Assembly (NCBI GenBank): GCA_013146195.2
Contig: CM028383.1
Coordinates: 21,385,492-21,449,491, forward strand
Length of the DNA stretch: 64,000 nt
Reading direction: 5' to 3'
Origin: Codonopsis lanceolata
Lineage: Eukaryota; Streptophyta; Magnoliopsida; Asterales; Campanulaceae
Shown here: positions 48,770-61,411 of the stretch, one piece after another
Layout: each line of letters begins with the position of its first letter
Numbering within the stretch: the stretch's first letter is position 1
Translations under genes and position numbers: made by a program
The notes under the pieces: generated by a model
Seen by the model: the letters and a program-made list of their open reading frames with translations, nothing else
The model's database searches: none
Told to the model about the DNA's origin: nothing

Positions 48770-49925
48770 AACTTTGGTCCTTGAACTTATAAGACTAGAA
48801 GGTGCAAACTTATGGTAGAATTTATTCTTACTTTAGAAGAAAGTATATATTAAAAAGAATTAAGTGTAAAACGATATTAAGATCTTAATTTGTAGACGGG
48901 GTCTTATGTCTTATTCTCTTAGAGTTCACCCTATCAATTCCATCCAATCTGATTGGATTGCGGATATTGCTGGTTCATTTACTAATGATATTATATAGAC
49001 TGACATGATTTTTTTATTATTATTAATATTAGCTGATTGTGTCAAAATTAAGGTACTTTTTGATAACTATGATTAAGGGCTAATACACGGAGGAATCCAC
49101 ACTCTAATCGAATAGGATTAATAAGTAAAATTGTTTGATGTTTGATATGCAATAATGGGTTTGGATTAGTAGTACGAATTACCTAGATAAGGTCGTTATC
49201 TCTTTGCTAATTATACAAATGAAGAAAATATGGTATTATTAGCGCTCTCACTAAATTTTTTAATCTAAAAAATATCCATAATATATAAATGATTATTAAT
49301 AACAAAACGTTAATAATATTAAGATTAATAATACTGTTTATTACTGTCCCGACTACTAAGAAAGTTACTAAGAAAGTCGTAAGTTCTAAGTTACCTCCTC
49401 AAAAGTTATTAGAATTGCACATAAGTTTTGGGATTGGAGAATTTTAATATAATAAATTAATCCACAACCCAATTTATATGTTGTGAATTTTCTTTAGTCA
49501 AATTCATCATCTTTATACATGGTAATATTTGTTATGAGTAAGTCTTTTGTAAAATTGTGTTATAGATCTTAAATTATAAGATGGAGCCTCCTTATATAAC
49601 AACTTAATCTATCAATACGTTGTGAGTCAGGTTAATAAGATCTATTTTACATAAAGTACCTGTAGATTGTAGACTATAAGACGGTCTATTTTTTTTTTTT
49701 TTAAGTCTTTACCTTTTGTGAATTGGGAGGATCTTGCACACCCTTAGAAGTTTTGATTGTTTTCCATTTGTCCTAATGAAGTATATTCAAGTGATATAGT
49801 TTATAGAGATAAATTTCCAACTTACCATCCAAGATTTTAGATTTGAGGTTATATGGTGATTGAGGTTAGTGAAAAAGAAAATATGTTTTTTTATTAAATT
49901 TGGGATTAATAACATACAAATGACT
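48770..49925. repeat. Spacer with MITE fragments
   Basis: Three items: GTAAGACGG-family remnants at 48866-48910 and 49534-49690 (inverted pair gtaagtcttttgtaaaat and actataagacggtctat); a one-armed copy of the fold-back MITE interrupted at 30984 (about 49080-49330, with attattagcgctctcactaa); and AT-rich filler. No gene. Confidence 0.5.
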
Positions 49926-49935
49926 AATAAACTAG

Positions 49936-50675
49936 GGTAAAACTCTGGCCGGTCTCAAAGTCTTTAACTTCAAAAGTTTATTATTCCTTTTTTCAACTGC
50001 AAAAGATCATTTTTTGAAATATTATTCCGAAAATGTCATCGTCTCCTTCAACAGTTCCGACAACACTTTGGATTCGAAGATCACCATTATTGCGCAGCGA
50101 AAAGAGGAGAAAGAAGAAGACTTGCGATGGAGGAGATGAAATAAGAAGGTGGAGAACGTGGTCTGGTTATTTATGATTTTATATCGCGGTGCAAAAATAT
50201 CAGATTAATTTATCGAGTTTCAAATATTGATGTATTGTGCTTCAAACATTGATCTATTGCGGTGCAAAAATATACTGTACAATTAAACTGATGAATCACA
50301 GTTCAAACATTGATGTATCACGGTGCAAAAATAGACTAGACAATTAAACTTATGAATCAAAGTGCAAAATTAATGTAATAAAATTGATATATCGCGGTTT
50401 AATAATCAATGCACCAAATTAACTGATGAATCGTAGTTCAAACATCGATGTATCGCGGTGCAAAAATAGACTAGGCAATTAAAATAATGAATCGCGGTGC
50501 AAATATTAATATAATAAAATTGATGCACCGTGGTTTATTTTCATAGCACGCCTCATGCTCATTAAGAGTATCATAGTCTTTTTGTCCCCAAAAGTTTCAT
50601 TTTTTGGTTTGCAAAAAAATACGATACTGGGGTGGAATAAAAACTTTGGAAAGTAGACCGACACGCAATTTTTCC
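49936..50675. mobile_element. Mutator-like non-autonomous element, GATGCA/CGCGGTGCA-rich
   Basis: The left end ggtaaaactctggccggtct and the complement of the right end (ggaaaaattgcgtgtcggtc) are inverted. The flanks carry a perfect 10-bp repeat, aataaactag (49926-49935 and 50676-50685), which includes a 9-bp target duplication. Inside, repeated phrases such as tgtatcgcggtgcaaaaata and actgatgaatcgtagttcaa recur six or more times. It shares gtcatcgtctccttcaacag with the element at 9433-9977. Confidence 0.85.
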
Positions 50676-50695
50676 AATAAACTAGTGACAAGTAT

Positions 50696-50872
50696 ATCCT
50701 CTATTTTGGGTAAAAAGTTCACTATTCTATTTTGAGATGTTTCATTTAAAAAGTTCACTTTTAAAAATTAAGATATAAAAATGTTATTTTATTATTAATG
50801 AACTACTAGAATTGTTATTTTTTAAAAAAGTTTGACTTTCAAATAGAGACACTTTGTCCGGAACGAGGAAAG
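50696..50872. mobile_element. Stowaway-like MITE
   Basis: Starts tcctctattttgggtaaaaa and ends tttgtccggaacgaggaaag before TA, an inverted pair. It abuts the preceding element. Confidence 0.65.
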
Positions 50873-51065
50873 TATTTTTTAGCAATGACAAATCTCAAAA
50901 TTATGAAAAATTAGGATTGGAGTTTTTGGAATATATTCAAATACTGATTCACTTTAGGTATAGGTCTTAAATTTATCATCTTAGAATTTAATATGATTTT
51001 TTTAATTTTTTTTGTTAATTATTAATGGAGTATATTCAAGTGATTCACTTTTTGGCTATAAAATA

Positions 51066-51244
51066 TTCCCCCCGTTCAGGGAAAAAAGTCCACTATTATA
51101 TTTTGAGATATTTTACTTAAAGAGTCAACTTTCAAAAATTAATATATTAAACTATCATTTTATTACTAATGGATTATTAAAAGTTTCATTTATTTAAAAA
51201 TTTTAACTTTCGAAATAAGGACTCTTCGCCCCGAACAGAGGGAG
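51066..51244. mobile_element. Stowaway-like MITE
   Basis: Starts tccccccgttcagggaaaaa and ends ctcttcgccccgaacagagg then gag before TA. It is about 179 bp, the same size class as 24831-25006 and 50696-50872. Confidence 0.75.
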
Positions 51245-51426
51245 TAGCATATCGAGTATCTTCGTCGAGAAGAACTGATGAAGAGTAGAAACAAAGGTGC
51301 CCATATGTTTGTGTTTTATTATCCCATGTGAATAATGTGTTTTGTTTTTTCTTTGTATTTTTTTTGTTTGTTAATTTTTGTAGCAGTAGTTTCCAAAGGT
51401 GGGTCTTAAAGATAACGAGCATCAAT

Positions 51427-52403
51427 TAGGCTGGCCCGGAAAGGCCCGGATCCAGTGGGCCACGATTTTTTTTGGGTTGGGTTGGCCTAGCTTGAAATTT
51501 GATGGATCTATCAAAATGCTAGCCCAACCCAGTCGGCCTATCGAAAGCCTATGTGCCTATGAGCCGGCTCGGCCCGAAATAAAATCAAGCAACAACCATA
51601 AATATAAAAAGTAATAAAATTTACAATTCAAAATCACTAGTAGTATCACCATAAACATAAAATAATAAAATCAATCATAAACGAAAAGGTTAATGCATCA
51701 ACGCCAAATCCTGTAACACCAATTGTAATACCAATTCAAAGTTGACTACTTAACAGTTAACTTAGATCAATGTGATTACTTAAAATCATATTCAATCATT
51801 AATGATTAATGATTTAATATCAATGTGAGTATGTGACACTGTAACTATAAAGAGTACTAATTATTAGCTATATACCAAACTTATTTAAGTAAGCTATATA
51901 TCAAATTACCAAACTACTGTAAAAATTGAAATAGTTGGTTTTAAAACTAAAACAAGTACTTTAGCGAATAGTCTAGCTTAAGTCCCTAACCCCAAGGTCG
52001 GTCCCCAAGTTCCAATTCCCAAATGGTAGACTGTGTGAGTTGCTTCTTTCATCGTTTGACAAATGACAGAAGATGGACCCTTGTTGACTTGTTGTTTGGT
52101 CAGTCTGCCAATGGGTCTTTTGTTGGATAATTGGACTTGAGCTTCTTCTATTGTAATTTTATATTGTTTTACTGTCTACATTAATATAATAGAAATAAGT
52201 TTTATCTTTTCAAATTTGATTGCACTGGGCCAACACGAAAAATTCCGGGCTTTTTTTTATCCAAGCCCAAATGGTCCATGGACCTGTTGGTCCAAGCCAA
52301 AAAGGCTCGCATTTTTTTGGATAGCCAATATCTGAAGCCCGACCCATCAAAATTCTGGATGGGCTGGACCGACCGTGGGCCTGGGTTTTTTTTACCAGCT
52401 ATA
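51427..52403. mobile_element. Non-autonomous hAT element with GGCCC-rich arms
   Basis: Left end taggctggcccggaaaggcc and the complement of the right end (tatagctggtaaaaaaaacc) share the TA-AGCTGG-type terminus common in plant hAT MITEs. The flanks gcatcaat (51419-51426) and gcattaat (52404-52411) form an 8-bp duplication with one difference. Subterminal regions are full of ggcccg/cgggcc words. No transposase. Confidence 0.7.
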
Positions 52404-52411
52404 GCATTAAT

Positions 52412-53283
52412 TGAGCGAGGTCTATCTCACTTTATGTCACATTATATATTTCATTGAATCTCAACTGTACATCTTTCTTATTATTTTACTCTGCCTTCAT
52501 TTTACAATGAGACATGTAAGTTATTGTAGTAATTATTTTTGCTCGAGTTGAGAATACTGAAAATTCTTTACTTGGTTATTTTGATGTCTCCTTGATTTCC
52601 TCGGTAATTAGACTTCAATTACAGATCAACTTATCCAACACAATAAGAGAATGCAGTTTTGGAAAAATCAAACCAAAAATAAACTTAATCTATTAAAAAT
52701 CAATAAGATAATTCATTAGATACCAATTTGATTCAAACAAAAAACCTTCCCAATTGTGGTACAAAATTCAACACATTTACATACCTCACCATTTTTATCT
52801 CTATTAACTATTAATAATGGTTAGAAACTTAAAAAAATCATATAAATTTTTTTGATGTCCAAATGAAATAACCAAGTCTTTATTTATAGGTAAAATGTAT
52901 ACTTTAATTTAGGGAAAAAAGTTTCGCAAGAAATTGTTCAAAAAAGGCAATGGGAGAAAATAAAATGTCAACCACTCAAATCATGTCACATGGAAAGACA
53001 ACCTTTGATTTGGAACTTTTGGGGTTCATGAGGTGATATTTTTTTTTCTTCCAAAATCACTGGTTGATTTGGATTATATCTTTTAAGATTCACCATTGAA
53101 AGTGATGATTTGTGTTAGATTGGGGAAAACCCATCATTGGGCTTGCTCTAATAGCATGAACAACAGTGTTGATCAAACATCAAATCAAACAAAACTCATT
53201 AAAAACAAATTAAATAATCCATTTGATATTCATTTGATTCAAACCCAAAAAACTCATACAAAAAGTAGCACATAATCCAATAC
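52412..53283. other. AT-rich spacer, nothing recognised
   Basis: No gene or bounded element. A palindromic-looking stretch, ggggaaaacccatcattggg (53117), may be a decayed MITE end. Confidence 0.4.
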
Positions 53284-54016
53284 TGAAATGTTATGTGTAG
53301 TTAGGATTCGTAAATAGACAACACTTGCTGAAATAATCATCAATGATGTATCCAATGATACATCATTTCATGAGTCATCAAGTGTAAACATCAGCGGAAT
53401 AAATCATAAACGAATCAAACATAGTGACACCAAACTATAATTTATGTCTACAAGTAAAACACTTATAGATGATGCCTCATGGCAAACCTTCCACTAGAAT
53501 AAAAGATTGCAATTGCTTACAATATGAAAACAAAGCGTTTAGAGAGTGAAAATCATTACGAAAACTCCTAAGTGAGAAGATGTATCTAATCTATGCTAAA
53601 CACTCTTGAATACATCAGCAAATCAAAAGAACACGAAGAGTGTGGACTAAAACAATGAACATCGAAACTGATGAGTCTTCTGATGATGTATCATTGGGTG
53701 GCTCGTTGGTTTCGTGACAACACTAAAAATTCTATGCTTAAGTCAACAACGTCCAAGGCTAATTCTTTCTTTTATAGAGCTCCTAGCAAACTTGTTTACC
53801 AAGAAAACAACTCAACAAAGCAATGTTACGATTAAGAAAGAGTTATTAAGTAAATAAATCTCTAATACTACAAGATATAGATTGCCATATTAGAGTCTTT
53901 AAAGAAGGTAAGGACTAAACTTCCTAGCAATTACCTAGAAAGACAATAACAACATGTGTTCTAAATGAAATAAAACACGGCCAAAGTGGGAGAAATAACT
54001 CACGGTCACCCTAACA
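53284..54016 (-). repeat. 3' LTR of the copia element
   Basis: 733 bp. It includes the palindromic phrase aatgatgtatccaatgatac and ends caccctaaca on the plus strand. Confidence 0.88.
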
Positions 54017-55449
54017 ATCTCCCCATTTGTTGTTGTCTTTCTGGTGAAAGCAAATACCATGAGCACATGTGAATAACTCCCCCTGAATAAGACAATTCAA
54101 AATATCCAAGATATTTAAAATTATCAAACACAGTTTAAAGTAAACAAATATCCAACCAAAGCACAAACTCCCCCTTCATCCAATATCTCCCCTTTCATCT
54201 ACTCATCCTTTTTTAGCAGAAGAAGTAGCAATATGAACATCCAACCATTCCTTCAGAGATCAGCGACATTAATGGTTCAGTTTGGAATTAGAAAATAAAT
54301 CAACATTTGTTGATTAGGCGTGGATGACACATCATTGGTGCATCATTGACTGGAGCAGCATATGTTGGACTTGACAATCTTGATTTTGGTAGAGGAGCTG
54401 GATTTTTAAACCATAACCTAGCCAAATTGTTAATACAAACCCAATATAATCCAAACTCAATTAAGCAATTAAGGTGAGTTTAAATGAAACTCAACTACTA
54501 ACTATCCAATATGTTATAGGCATGCAACAAAAATATTTTTGAACATGGAAACAGGATGATGGAAGCCAAAACAAATTAGCAAACTTAGATTTCTTGGTCA
54601 AAACCTAAAAGAATTTGGAATTCCAAATTTAATCAAGAAAAAATAGGAAAGATAATTAAATGCTAATTAGAATACCATGACAAACCCTAAGCGTGCTATC
54701 ACCATATTTTTGAGTATCCAACAAGCTCTATCCAAACACTCAGCCTTCGACATCAACCATTCTTTAACAAGAGAGAGAGAAGCACTTGTTTGCACATAAT
54801 TATCTAGGGCATAAGAATCAGAAGTACAATATAATCACCAAATATGCATGCCCTAGTGTGTATGTCTAGAATGATATAGGAAAAATTAAAGACAACTGCA
54901 CACACAAGTGATGGACTGGAACAACTGATGAGTTACCAAATGATGTTTCATTTGGAGTCTCATCGCAAAATCATAGTAAATGAGTCAAAAGTATTTTCTC
55001 CCAAAAGCAAAATTTCACACAAATTTCCCTATGAGAATTGAGCTTTACTTTATTTCAAGCTTCTTTTGGCCACTAGGTAGCTTTTACACTTTTCCAAGAA
55101 TAACCCTCTTTCACAAGATTAACCCATAGGAACATGAAGCTCGTGCATGCACCACAGTACCAAGTGAAAAGCTACAAATCTTGTACACATGTAGCTCTTT
55201 GCTTTATGGGCTTCATTTTTGAACTTTTCACAAGAACACCTTCAAACATGCCAAAAACTAGGAGAAGGAGTAACCATTTGAAAAATGACTCACAACTGAT
55301 TTAATAAGAGAAACCATAAGCAACCATATACATAGGGCAATAAATTAGATGAAACAATCATGCAAACCTAAAATGCAGGATGCCTGAATTATTTATATAT
55401 TTTTTTACAAGTGTAAAAATCAAATAGCACATAAAAGCATAGATTTTCT
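54017..55449. other. Non-coding 3' part of the copia element
   Basis: About 1.4 kb between the RNase H remnant and the 3' LTR with no domain seen. It contains further copies of the atgatgcatcattgg-type motif (54325-54350, 54930-54955). Confidence 0.5.
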
Positions 55450-58420
55450 CAAGATTGAAAATCTCTCAAAATAATATGTTCTGGTGAGAATATCAGTCAA
55501 CTGATTTTTAGACCTAATAAACTCTATACGAATTATGCTTTGCTCAACCAAGTCTCGAATAAAATGATATCTAAAGTCAAAATGCTTAATTCAAGAATGC
55601 TTAAACAAATTTTTCGAAATATTTACCGCACTAGAGTTGTCACAGTACACAATTAACACATCACTGTGTAAACAAAAATCCTCAATCATCCGGTTTATCC
55701 ACAAAAGTTGTATACTACAACTTCCCACAGCTACATATTTAGATTCAGCTGTTGATAATGAGACATAATATTTTTTACAATTGTATCAAGAACCCACTAA
55801 ATTCTCCAAATAAAAACAACTATTAGTTGTACCTTTTCAATCATCAATGTTTCCAACTCAATCAAACACACTAAAAATAACCAAGTAGACATTTGCCTCC
55901 TTGACATTGTATATAGTGTACAAGCACACGCTATACATAGTAATTGAGTGACTAGCAGTTAAGTACAACAAACTTCATATGATCATACTCCTACACAAAA
56001 TGTGGGATGACCCGATTTGAGTTTTTAAATGTAATTCACTCTCAAGATTGAATTTATTCACCAAGTAATGAGCATACTTGGCTTAAGAGATGAACATCTA
56101 GTCACATGTCCCAACTCATTGGACTTATTTTTAGAAATATATGTTCCAAAAGCATTGTTGGAATTAGGTCTAGGAACCAAATACCACACATAACTTTTCA
56201 CGAATGTTTCAAAAAGAAAAAATGATTATGTTCCTTTCTCATGATATTTATCAACAATTCTTCTTTTAAAGTCTCAATCACAATTTTATGTTTAACATTG
56301 GAGACAAAACAACAGTTATTTACCTTTGTATATTGAACAAACAAACATGTTAATCCCACCATTTCACGGTAGTTTACTCTCTCTTTTCTCCTTGTCATTA
56401 TTCCATCATTTAGATCACTAATGACTTGGGAGAGTGGGTGATTCTTTTGAATCCTATTAGGGATATCTTTGAGTCGATCATTAACCACCTCCTTGTCATT
56501 CAATTCAGTTTGCTCAAGTGCTGAATTTGTTTAAAAAACAATAGCTTCAGATGTGCCAACCGATGTTCTAATATCTTGAGCAACATTAGAAGGAATCTTA
56601 TGAATTCTGCTTTCAACATTTTTGCTACGATCAGTAGCCATTTCATGTTCAGACTCTAGATCAGAAACAATTTCCTGGACTGGTGGTACTGATGATGCAG
56701 CCAATGATGCATCATCGGGTGCATCATTGGCCAGATTTTTAGCAAAGTCTGAACCTTTTGATTATGGTTCAAGAATAGGTCTAGAAGTAGTAGGATCTAG
56801 AAATTCAAATTTTGAAACTTCAACAGAATGGTGTAGAGAAACTCTCTTCAAGCAAACCTGTAAGATCATCTTCAGCAATTATGTGCCCAAGATCCAATGA
56901 GGTCATAAAAAATAACATTCATGGATTCCATAATGGTATTTGTTCTAAGATTAAAAACTCTATATGTATGACTATTAAGAGAATAATACATGAACACACA
57001 TTTGTCACCTTTTGGAATCAAACATGAACAAATGATCTTTATTGTTCAACAAATAGCACACACACCCAAACACATGGAAATGCTTCACATTTGGTTTTCT
57101 ATCATTTAAAATCTCATATGGGGTCATGGTGCAACCCGCTCTCAAGTAGACACGGTTACCAACGTGACAAACAATATTTAAAGCTTCGGCCCAAAAACGT
57201 TTTGACAAATTTTTTAGAACACAACAAGACTATTGCCTTCTCTTGCAATATGTGATTGTTTCTCTCCGCCACTTCATTTTGTTGTGGAGTTTTGAGAGCG
57301 TAGTACTCATGAGTAATCCCCTTCAAATCGCAATAAGTGGAAAACGAGGCATTTTCATTTTTCATGCCATAATCTGATCTAATCCATTTTATTCTTAGAC
57401 CATACAAGTTCATAACATAGCGATACCAAACCTTAAAGGTCTTAAAAGTATCATATTTTTCTTTCAAAAGTATTACCCATGTATATCAAGAAAAATCATC
57501 CACACACACAAAAGAGTACTTCTTTCTACCTAGTTTCTCCACTTCAATGGGACCCATGAGGTCAGTATGAATCATCTTCAGACATCTAGTATAGTGATAA
57601 TGTTGAATTCTAGGGTATGAAACTCTAGTTTATTTTCCCTTTTGGCAAGGTCCACATACACTAACAATCTTAGTATTCAAATGAGCCAAACCCCTCACAG
57701 CCTCATATCTCACAAGTTCATCAAGTTTATGATAACTAACATGTCCTAACTTTTGATGCCACAATTCAGTTTAATCAATATTAGTACTTTGAAAAAAATG
57801 GACATTATTAACCATGTAACAATTATTTGATGATCTTGTACCTGCAAAAACACATTTGTTAGACAAATCATAAACCTCACAAGACTTCTTATCAAACTTT
57901 ACCTGAAGATTGTCATCACACGATTGGCTAATACTAATCAAATTAGCTTTAAGCCCTTCAATGTGATATACGTTGTTGAGCTTAGGTAAGCCATCAACAT
58001 CCAATGTTCATTTTCCTAATATCCTACCTCTTGCACCTGCACCATAGGTGACCTTACCTTCATTGCACAATGTGTAGTTTGTCAAGTTCTCTCTTGTACA
58101 TGTCATGTAGCGAGAACAACCACTATTGAAGTACCAAGTACCTGGGATATGAGATTTGAAAGATGTACAAGAAACTTGACAGTTCAAATAAGCTTTTGGA
58201 ACCCACATGGTTCTGGAAAAATTCTGCACATGAGGTTTTGTTTGTTTCGACGGTTGATGTTCCTGATGTGTTACCCGATAAGGTTCCTGATGACGTTCCT
58301 GATGATACAGGCTTGCTCAACAATGGATTTGATGTAGCCCGACATCTTATCCTTCCATTTCGAATAATTAATCAAATCTAGAGTAGAAAGTTGAAAAATC
58401 GAAACACTTTGAGAATCCAT
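55450..58420 (-). pseudogene. copia gag-pol remnant
   Basis: Read right to left on the minus strand. A gag start (58420, MDSQSVSIFQLSTLDLINYS then KWKDKM) runs within about 40 codons into protease-side sequence, so most of gag is deleted. The protease remnant is 58229-58008, where WYFNSGCSRYMT has Asn in place of the usual catalytic-motif Asp. GAG-pre-integrase is 58004-57771 (VYHIEGLKANLISISQSCD). The integrase core is 57467-57156 (IRSDYG and TPQQNEVAERNN keep an Asp and the Glu) and its C-terminal part is 57208-57005 (MTPYEILNDRKPNVKHFHVF). The linker and RT start are 56503-about 56060 (YREMVG, WYLVPRP, KNKSNELGHVTR); the central RT with its YVDD motif is missing. RT end and RNase H are about 56060-55450 (SLLYLTAS, YYVSLSTAESKYVAVG, VYCDNSSAVNISKN, DFRYHFIRDLVEQ). 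Several stops and frame changes make it non-functional. Confidence 0.88.
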
Positions 58421-58461
58421 CATTACTACAACAGGACCATCACTTAGTAAAGCTAAGTGTA

Positions 58462-58474
58462 GGCTCTGATACTA
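58462..58474 (-). other. Primer-binding site of the copia element
   Basis: The minus strand reads TAGTATCAGAGCC, one base from the plant initiator-Met site TGGTATCAGAGCC, two bases after the 5' LTR end at 58477. Confidence 0.8.
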
Positions 58475-59184
58475 AATGAAATGCTATGTGTAGCTAGGAT
58501 TCGTAAATAGACAACACTTGCTAAAACAATCATCAATGATGTATCCAATGATACATCATTTCATGAGTCATCAAGTGTAAACAACAGTAGAATAAATAAT
58601 AAACGAATCAAACAGAGTGACACCAAGTTATAATTTATATCTACAAGTAAAACACTTGTAGACGATGCATCATGACAAAACTTCCACTAGAATAAAAGAT
58701 TGCAATTGCTTACAATATGATACAAACTGTTTAGAGAGTGGAAATCATTACAAAAACTTCTAAGTGAGAAGATGTATCGAATATATGCTAAACACTCTTG
58801 AATACATCAGCAAATCAAAAGAACACGAAGAGTGTGGACTAAAACAATGAACAGCGAAACTGATGAGTCTTCTGATAATGTATAATTGGGTGGCTCATTG
58901 GTTTCGTGACAGCACTTCTTCGTCTAAAACTCTCTCTGAAGATTCTCTGCTTAAGTCAACAACGTCCAAGACTGATCCTTTATTTTATAGAGCTCATAGG
59001 AAACTTGTCCACCAAGAAAACAACTCAACAAGGTAATGTTAGGATTAAGAAAGAGTTATTAAGAAAATAAATCTCTAATACTACAAGATATAGATTGTCA
59101 TATCATTATCCTTAAAGAAGGTAAAGACCAAGCTTCCTAGCAATTACCTAAAAAGACAATAACAACATGTTTTCTAAATGGAAT

Positions 59185-61158
59185 ATTTTTTTTTTTAGGA
59201 AAGCAGGGCGGCACCTGCGAGGTTTTATTAATAAAAAGGAGAAAATACAAACTTAAGGGGGACAACCAGCCTTACCCTTTGAACGGGGGGACAGAGGAGC
59301 CTTACCTCAAAACATAAGCTACAAGGAATCAAAACAAAAGGAAATTCAAGAAACACGAATCCTAGTCGTGGGGCATCAAGAAGAACATTACTTCTGATGG
59401 AGCAAGGAAAGTCTGACAACGATGAAGAGCAGAAATCCCGACCCTTGTCCACGGCCAAGTTAGCCAATACATCAGCCACAAAATTAGCCTCCCTAAAGCA
59501 ATGGTGAACCGTGAAATTAAGAGTATTCTTCAACAATTTAATCGCACGAACAAAATAGGCCAGGTTCCATGGAATGTTGTACTCCTTATTAATCAAATCA
59601 CAAATGATCTTTGAATCAATCTCGACTAAAGCTCCACAATGGCTATTGCTATCGAGCCATCGAAGACCTTGGAAAAGAGCTCGAATCTCAAATTTCATTA
59701 TTAGTAGCCTCACCATAAAAGGAATAATAAGCGTGAATGACATCCCCTTCGAGTTTCTAATCACACCCCCACCCCCACTAAGACCGGATTACCCCGACAA
59801 GCTCCATCGTTAATTAATTTAGAGTACCAAAGGAGGTTTAGACCAAGAAATAGCTTGAACCGTAACTTTTTCGAATAGCATAAGATAAAGTAAGACCGTT
59901 GCTTTGCCGAAGCCCAAAAAATTCCAAGCCGATAGAATGGAATTAAGATCGAATCCACCGCCTTAACAATTGACATGAGACTTGAGAGAGCCATCGAAAA
60001 TCACCCCATTTCGAAATTTCCAAATATTCCATAAAATCGCAGGGGGAGCGTAATAAGAATTGATGATTTGGCCATACACCAATTTATAGTTGGACCGAAG
60101 CCCCACGAAGAACGATACCATGAGGAGAAAAAACATTCCAAACATATAAATCTCCATGAAGGAATAGATGAGGAAAAGTTTCAAGATTATGGTTAACACA
60201 AAAACACACCGCGAAGCAATATAAAACCCTTTCTTGATAAGGCCTTCATCAATGGGAAGACGACTCAAGAATAACCGCCAAAGACGAAAGCAGGAGGTAT
60301 TTATGCCATACAAATTTAGATGACATTGGGAAGCACGAGCAGAGATACCGTGTCCCTAGCAGCGAAGGGTGAATATACCCGACGACGTAAAAAGGAATGT
60401 CGCCGATCCACTAACCCAATAGATTGATGAGAGATGGCCCGAATATCGGCTTGAGATAAGTGGAGATGGCAATAGGAAGCGTATTCCGTCGATCAAAGAG
60501 ATCCCGAACCGATTCGATTGAGCAATCTTGAGGTTTCGAAAGGCACGAAATTGTCGTGCCATATGGAAATAGAACTTTTTTTTTTTTAAGGTTGGAGGGA
60601 CATGCACTTCAACCCTTAATTTTTTATTTATTTATTATTTTTAATGCCTTGAAAGGCTACAATTATACATATATGATGCCTTTGGTATGGCTCGAACAAT
60701 TGGTGCCTCTGGGGAGGCTTTGAACACCCGACCTCTCTTGAGAGTAGTTAAGTCCCGTGGTGCCTCCGGTAGGGTTTGAATACTCACCTCTGTTAAGATA
60801 AGTTGAGTAGCTAAATGGGGCCTTGGATAAGGCTTGAACAACAACGATGCCTCCCAAGAGGCTTGAACACCCGACCTCTATTGAGAGTTGTAAGTCCGCA
60901 TGCCTCTAGTGAGACTCGAACACCCAACCTCTCCGCTAGAGAAGAAGCAAGCATCAGCTGAGCTCGCTCGATATGGAAATAGAACCCGAACTACAAATAT
61001 AAGGTTCACCACATGTTTAATTTTTGAAGACGCGTTATATATGGGAGCCTCGACTTGAAGACAAAGTCACATGAGAAGACGAGCAGTATCTAGCTCGAAG
61101 AAAATCAATCCATATATTTTTCATAGTCCGAAACCTCCACCATAGCTTGACAGAAAAA
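59185..61158 (-). mobile_element. 5'-truncated plant LINE
   Basis: A plus-strand T run (59185-59196) is the poly(A) tail of a minus-strand non-LTR element. Recognisable parts, 5' to 3': LWWRFRTMKNIWIDFLRARY (61150-61080 region), the end of the RT domain; a zinc-binding RT-associated segment with WRLFLSRLPIDEGLIKKG (60313-60200); and a C-terminal RNase H (DGACRGNP at about 59990, then EIRALFQGLRWLDS, ALVEIDSKIICDLIN and HCFREANFVADVLANLAV in 59764-59440). Frames are broken in several places. The 5' half, including endonuclease and most of RT, is absent. It is itself interrupted by a SINE at 60576-60970. A target duplication is not resolved. Confidence 0.82.
60576..60970 (-). mobile_element. 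tRNA-derived SINE with about six repeated B-box-like modules
   Basis: Flanked by a perfect 15-bp target duplication, atatggaaatagaac (60561-60575 and 60971-60985), with a plus-strand T run at the left, so it inserted on the minus strand by LINE-type retroposition. Its minus-strand 5' end cgagctcagctgatgc resembles a tRNA A box. Downstream, modules of the form gaggtcgggtgttcaagcct with a following gaggcat recur: plus-strand starts near 60679, 60700, 60761, 60821, 60849 and 60901. Several contain the B-box-like GGTGTTCRAGNCTC. The body ends in an AT-rich tail. Confidence 0.82.
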
Positions 61159-61215
61159 GCCTTGACCAAAGTGAAGAGGGAGAAATAACCCACCACGATT
61201 ATTTTTACCCTAACA

Positions 61216-61411
61216 AGTACTTTTACATATCCCACCATATTTATTTTAAGTTTGCCATCCAAAATATTGGATGAAATGATTAACGTGAAAATAAAATCAA
61301 AGTATATTCGTTAAATTGAGAAAAAAAAATAGTACAATAAGCTTAACGAAAAAAGTGTAAAAGTATGATGATCAAATTGCTATTTAAGCCTAAAATATTT
61401 ATTAACATTCA
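61216..61411. other. Short spacer
   Basis: AT-rich sequence between the copia element and the solo LTR; nothing recognised. Confidence 0.5.

Larger units (their letters stand above)
53284..61215 (-). mobile_element. Degraded SIRE-like Ty1/copia retrotransposon
   Basis: The left (3') LTR is 53284-54016; the right (5') LTR is 58477-59184 plus about 61159-61215, split by a LINE. LTR ends read TGTTAGGGTGACC...TTTCA on the minus strand. The primer-binding site complement ggctctgatacta (58462-58474) matches initiator-Met tRNA priming, and the complement of a polypurine tract (atctccccatttgttg) adjoins 54016. The flanks aatac and agtac differ by one base. The internal order gag start, protease remnant, integrase, RT, RNase H is copia; the linker and RNase H wording fit the SIRE/Maximus lineage. 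Most of gag and the middle of RT are deleted. Confidence 0.88.
58477..61215 (-). repeat. 5' LTR of the copia element, split by a LINE
   Basis: 58477-59184 aligns with the 3' LTR up to ctaaatggaata. The outer remainder appears at about 61159-61215 (accaaagtg, ggagaaataac, accctaaca). Between them lies the LINE. Confidence 0.8.

Noticed and set aside
53284..61215. Endogenous pararetrovirus or other viral insertion
   Set aside because: LTRs, initiator-Met primer site and integrase-before-RT order are those of a copia retrotransposon; no movement or coat protein signature was seen.
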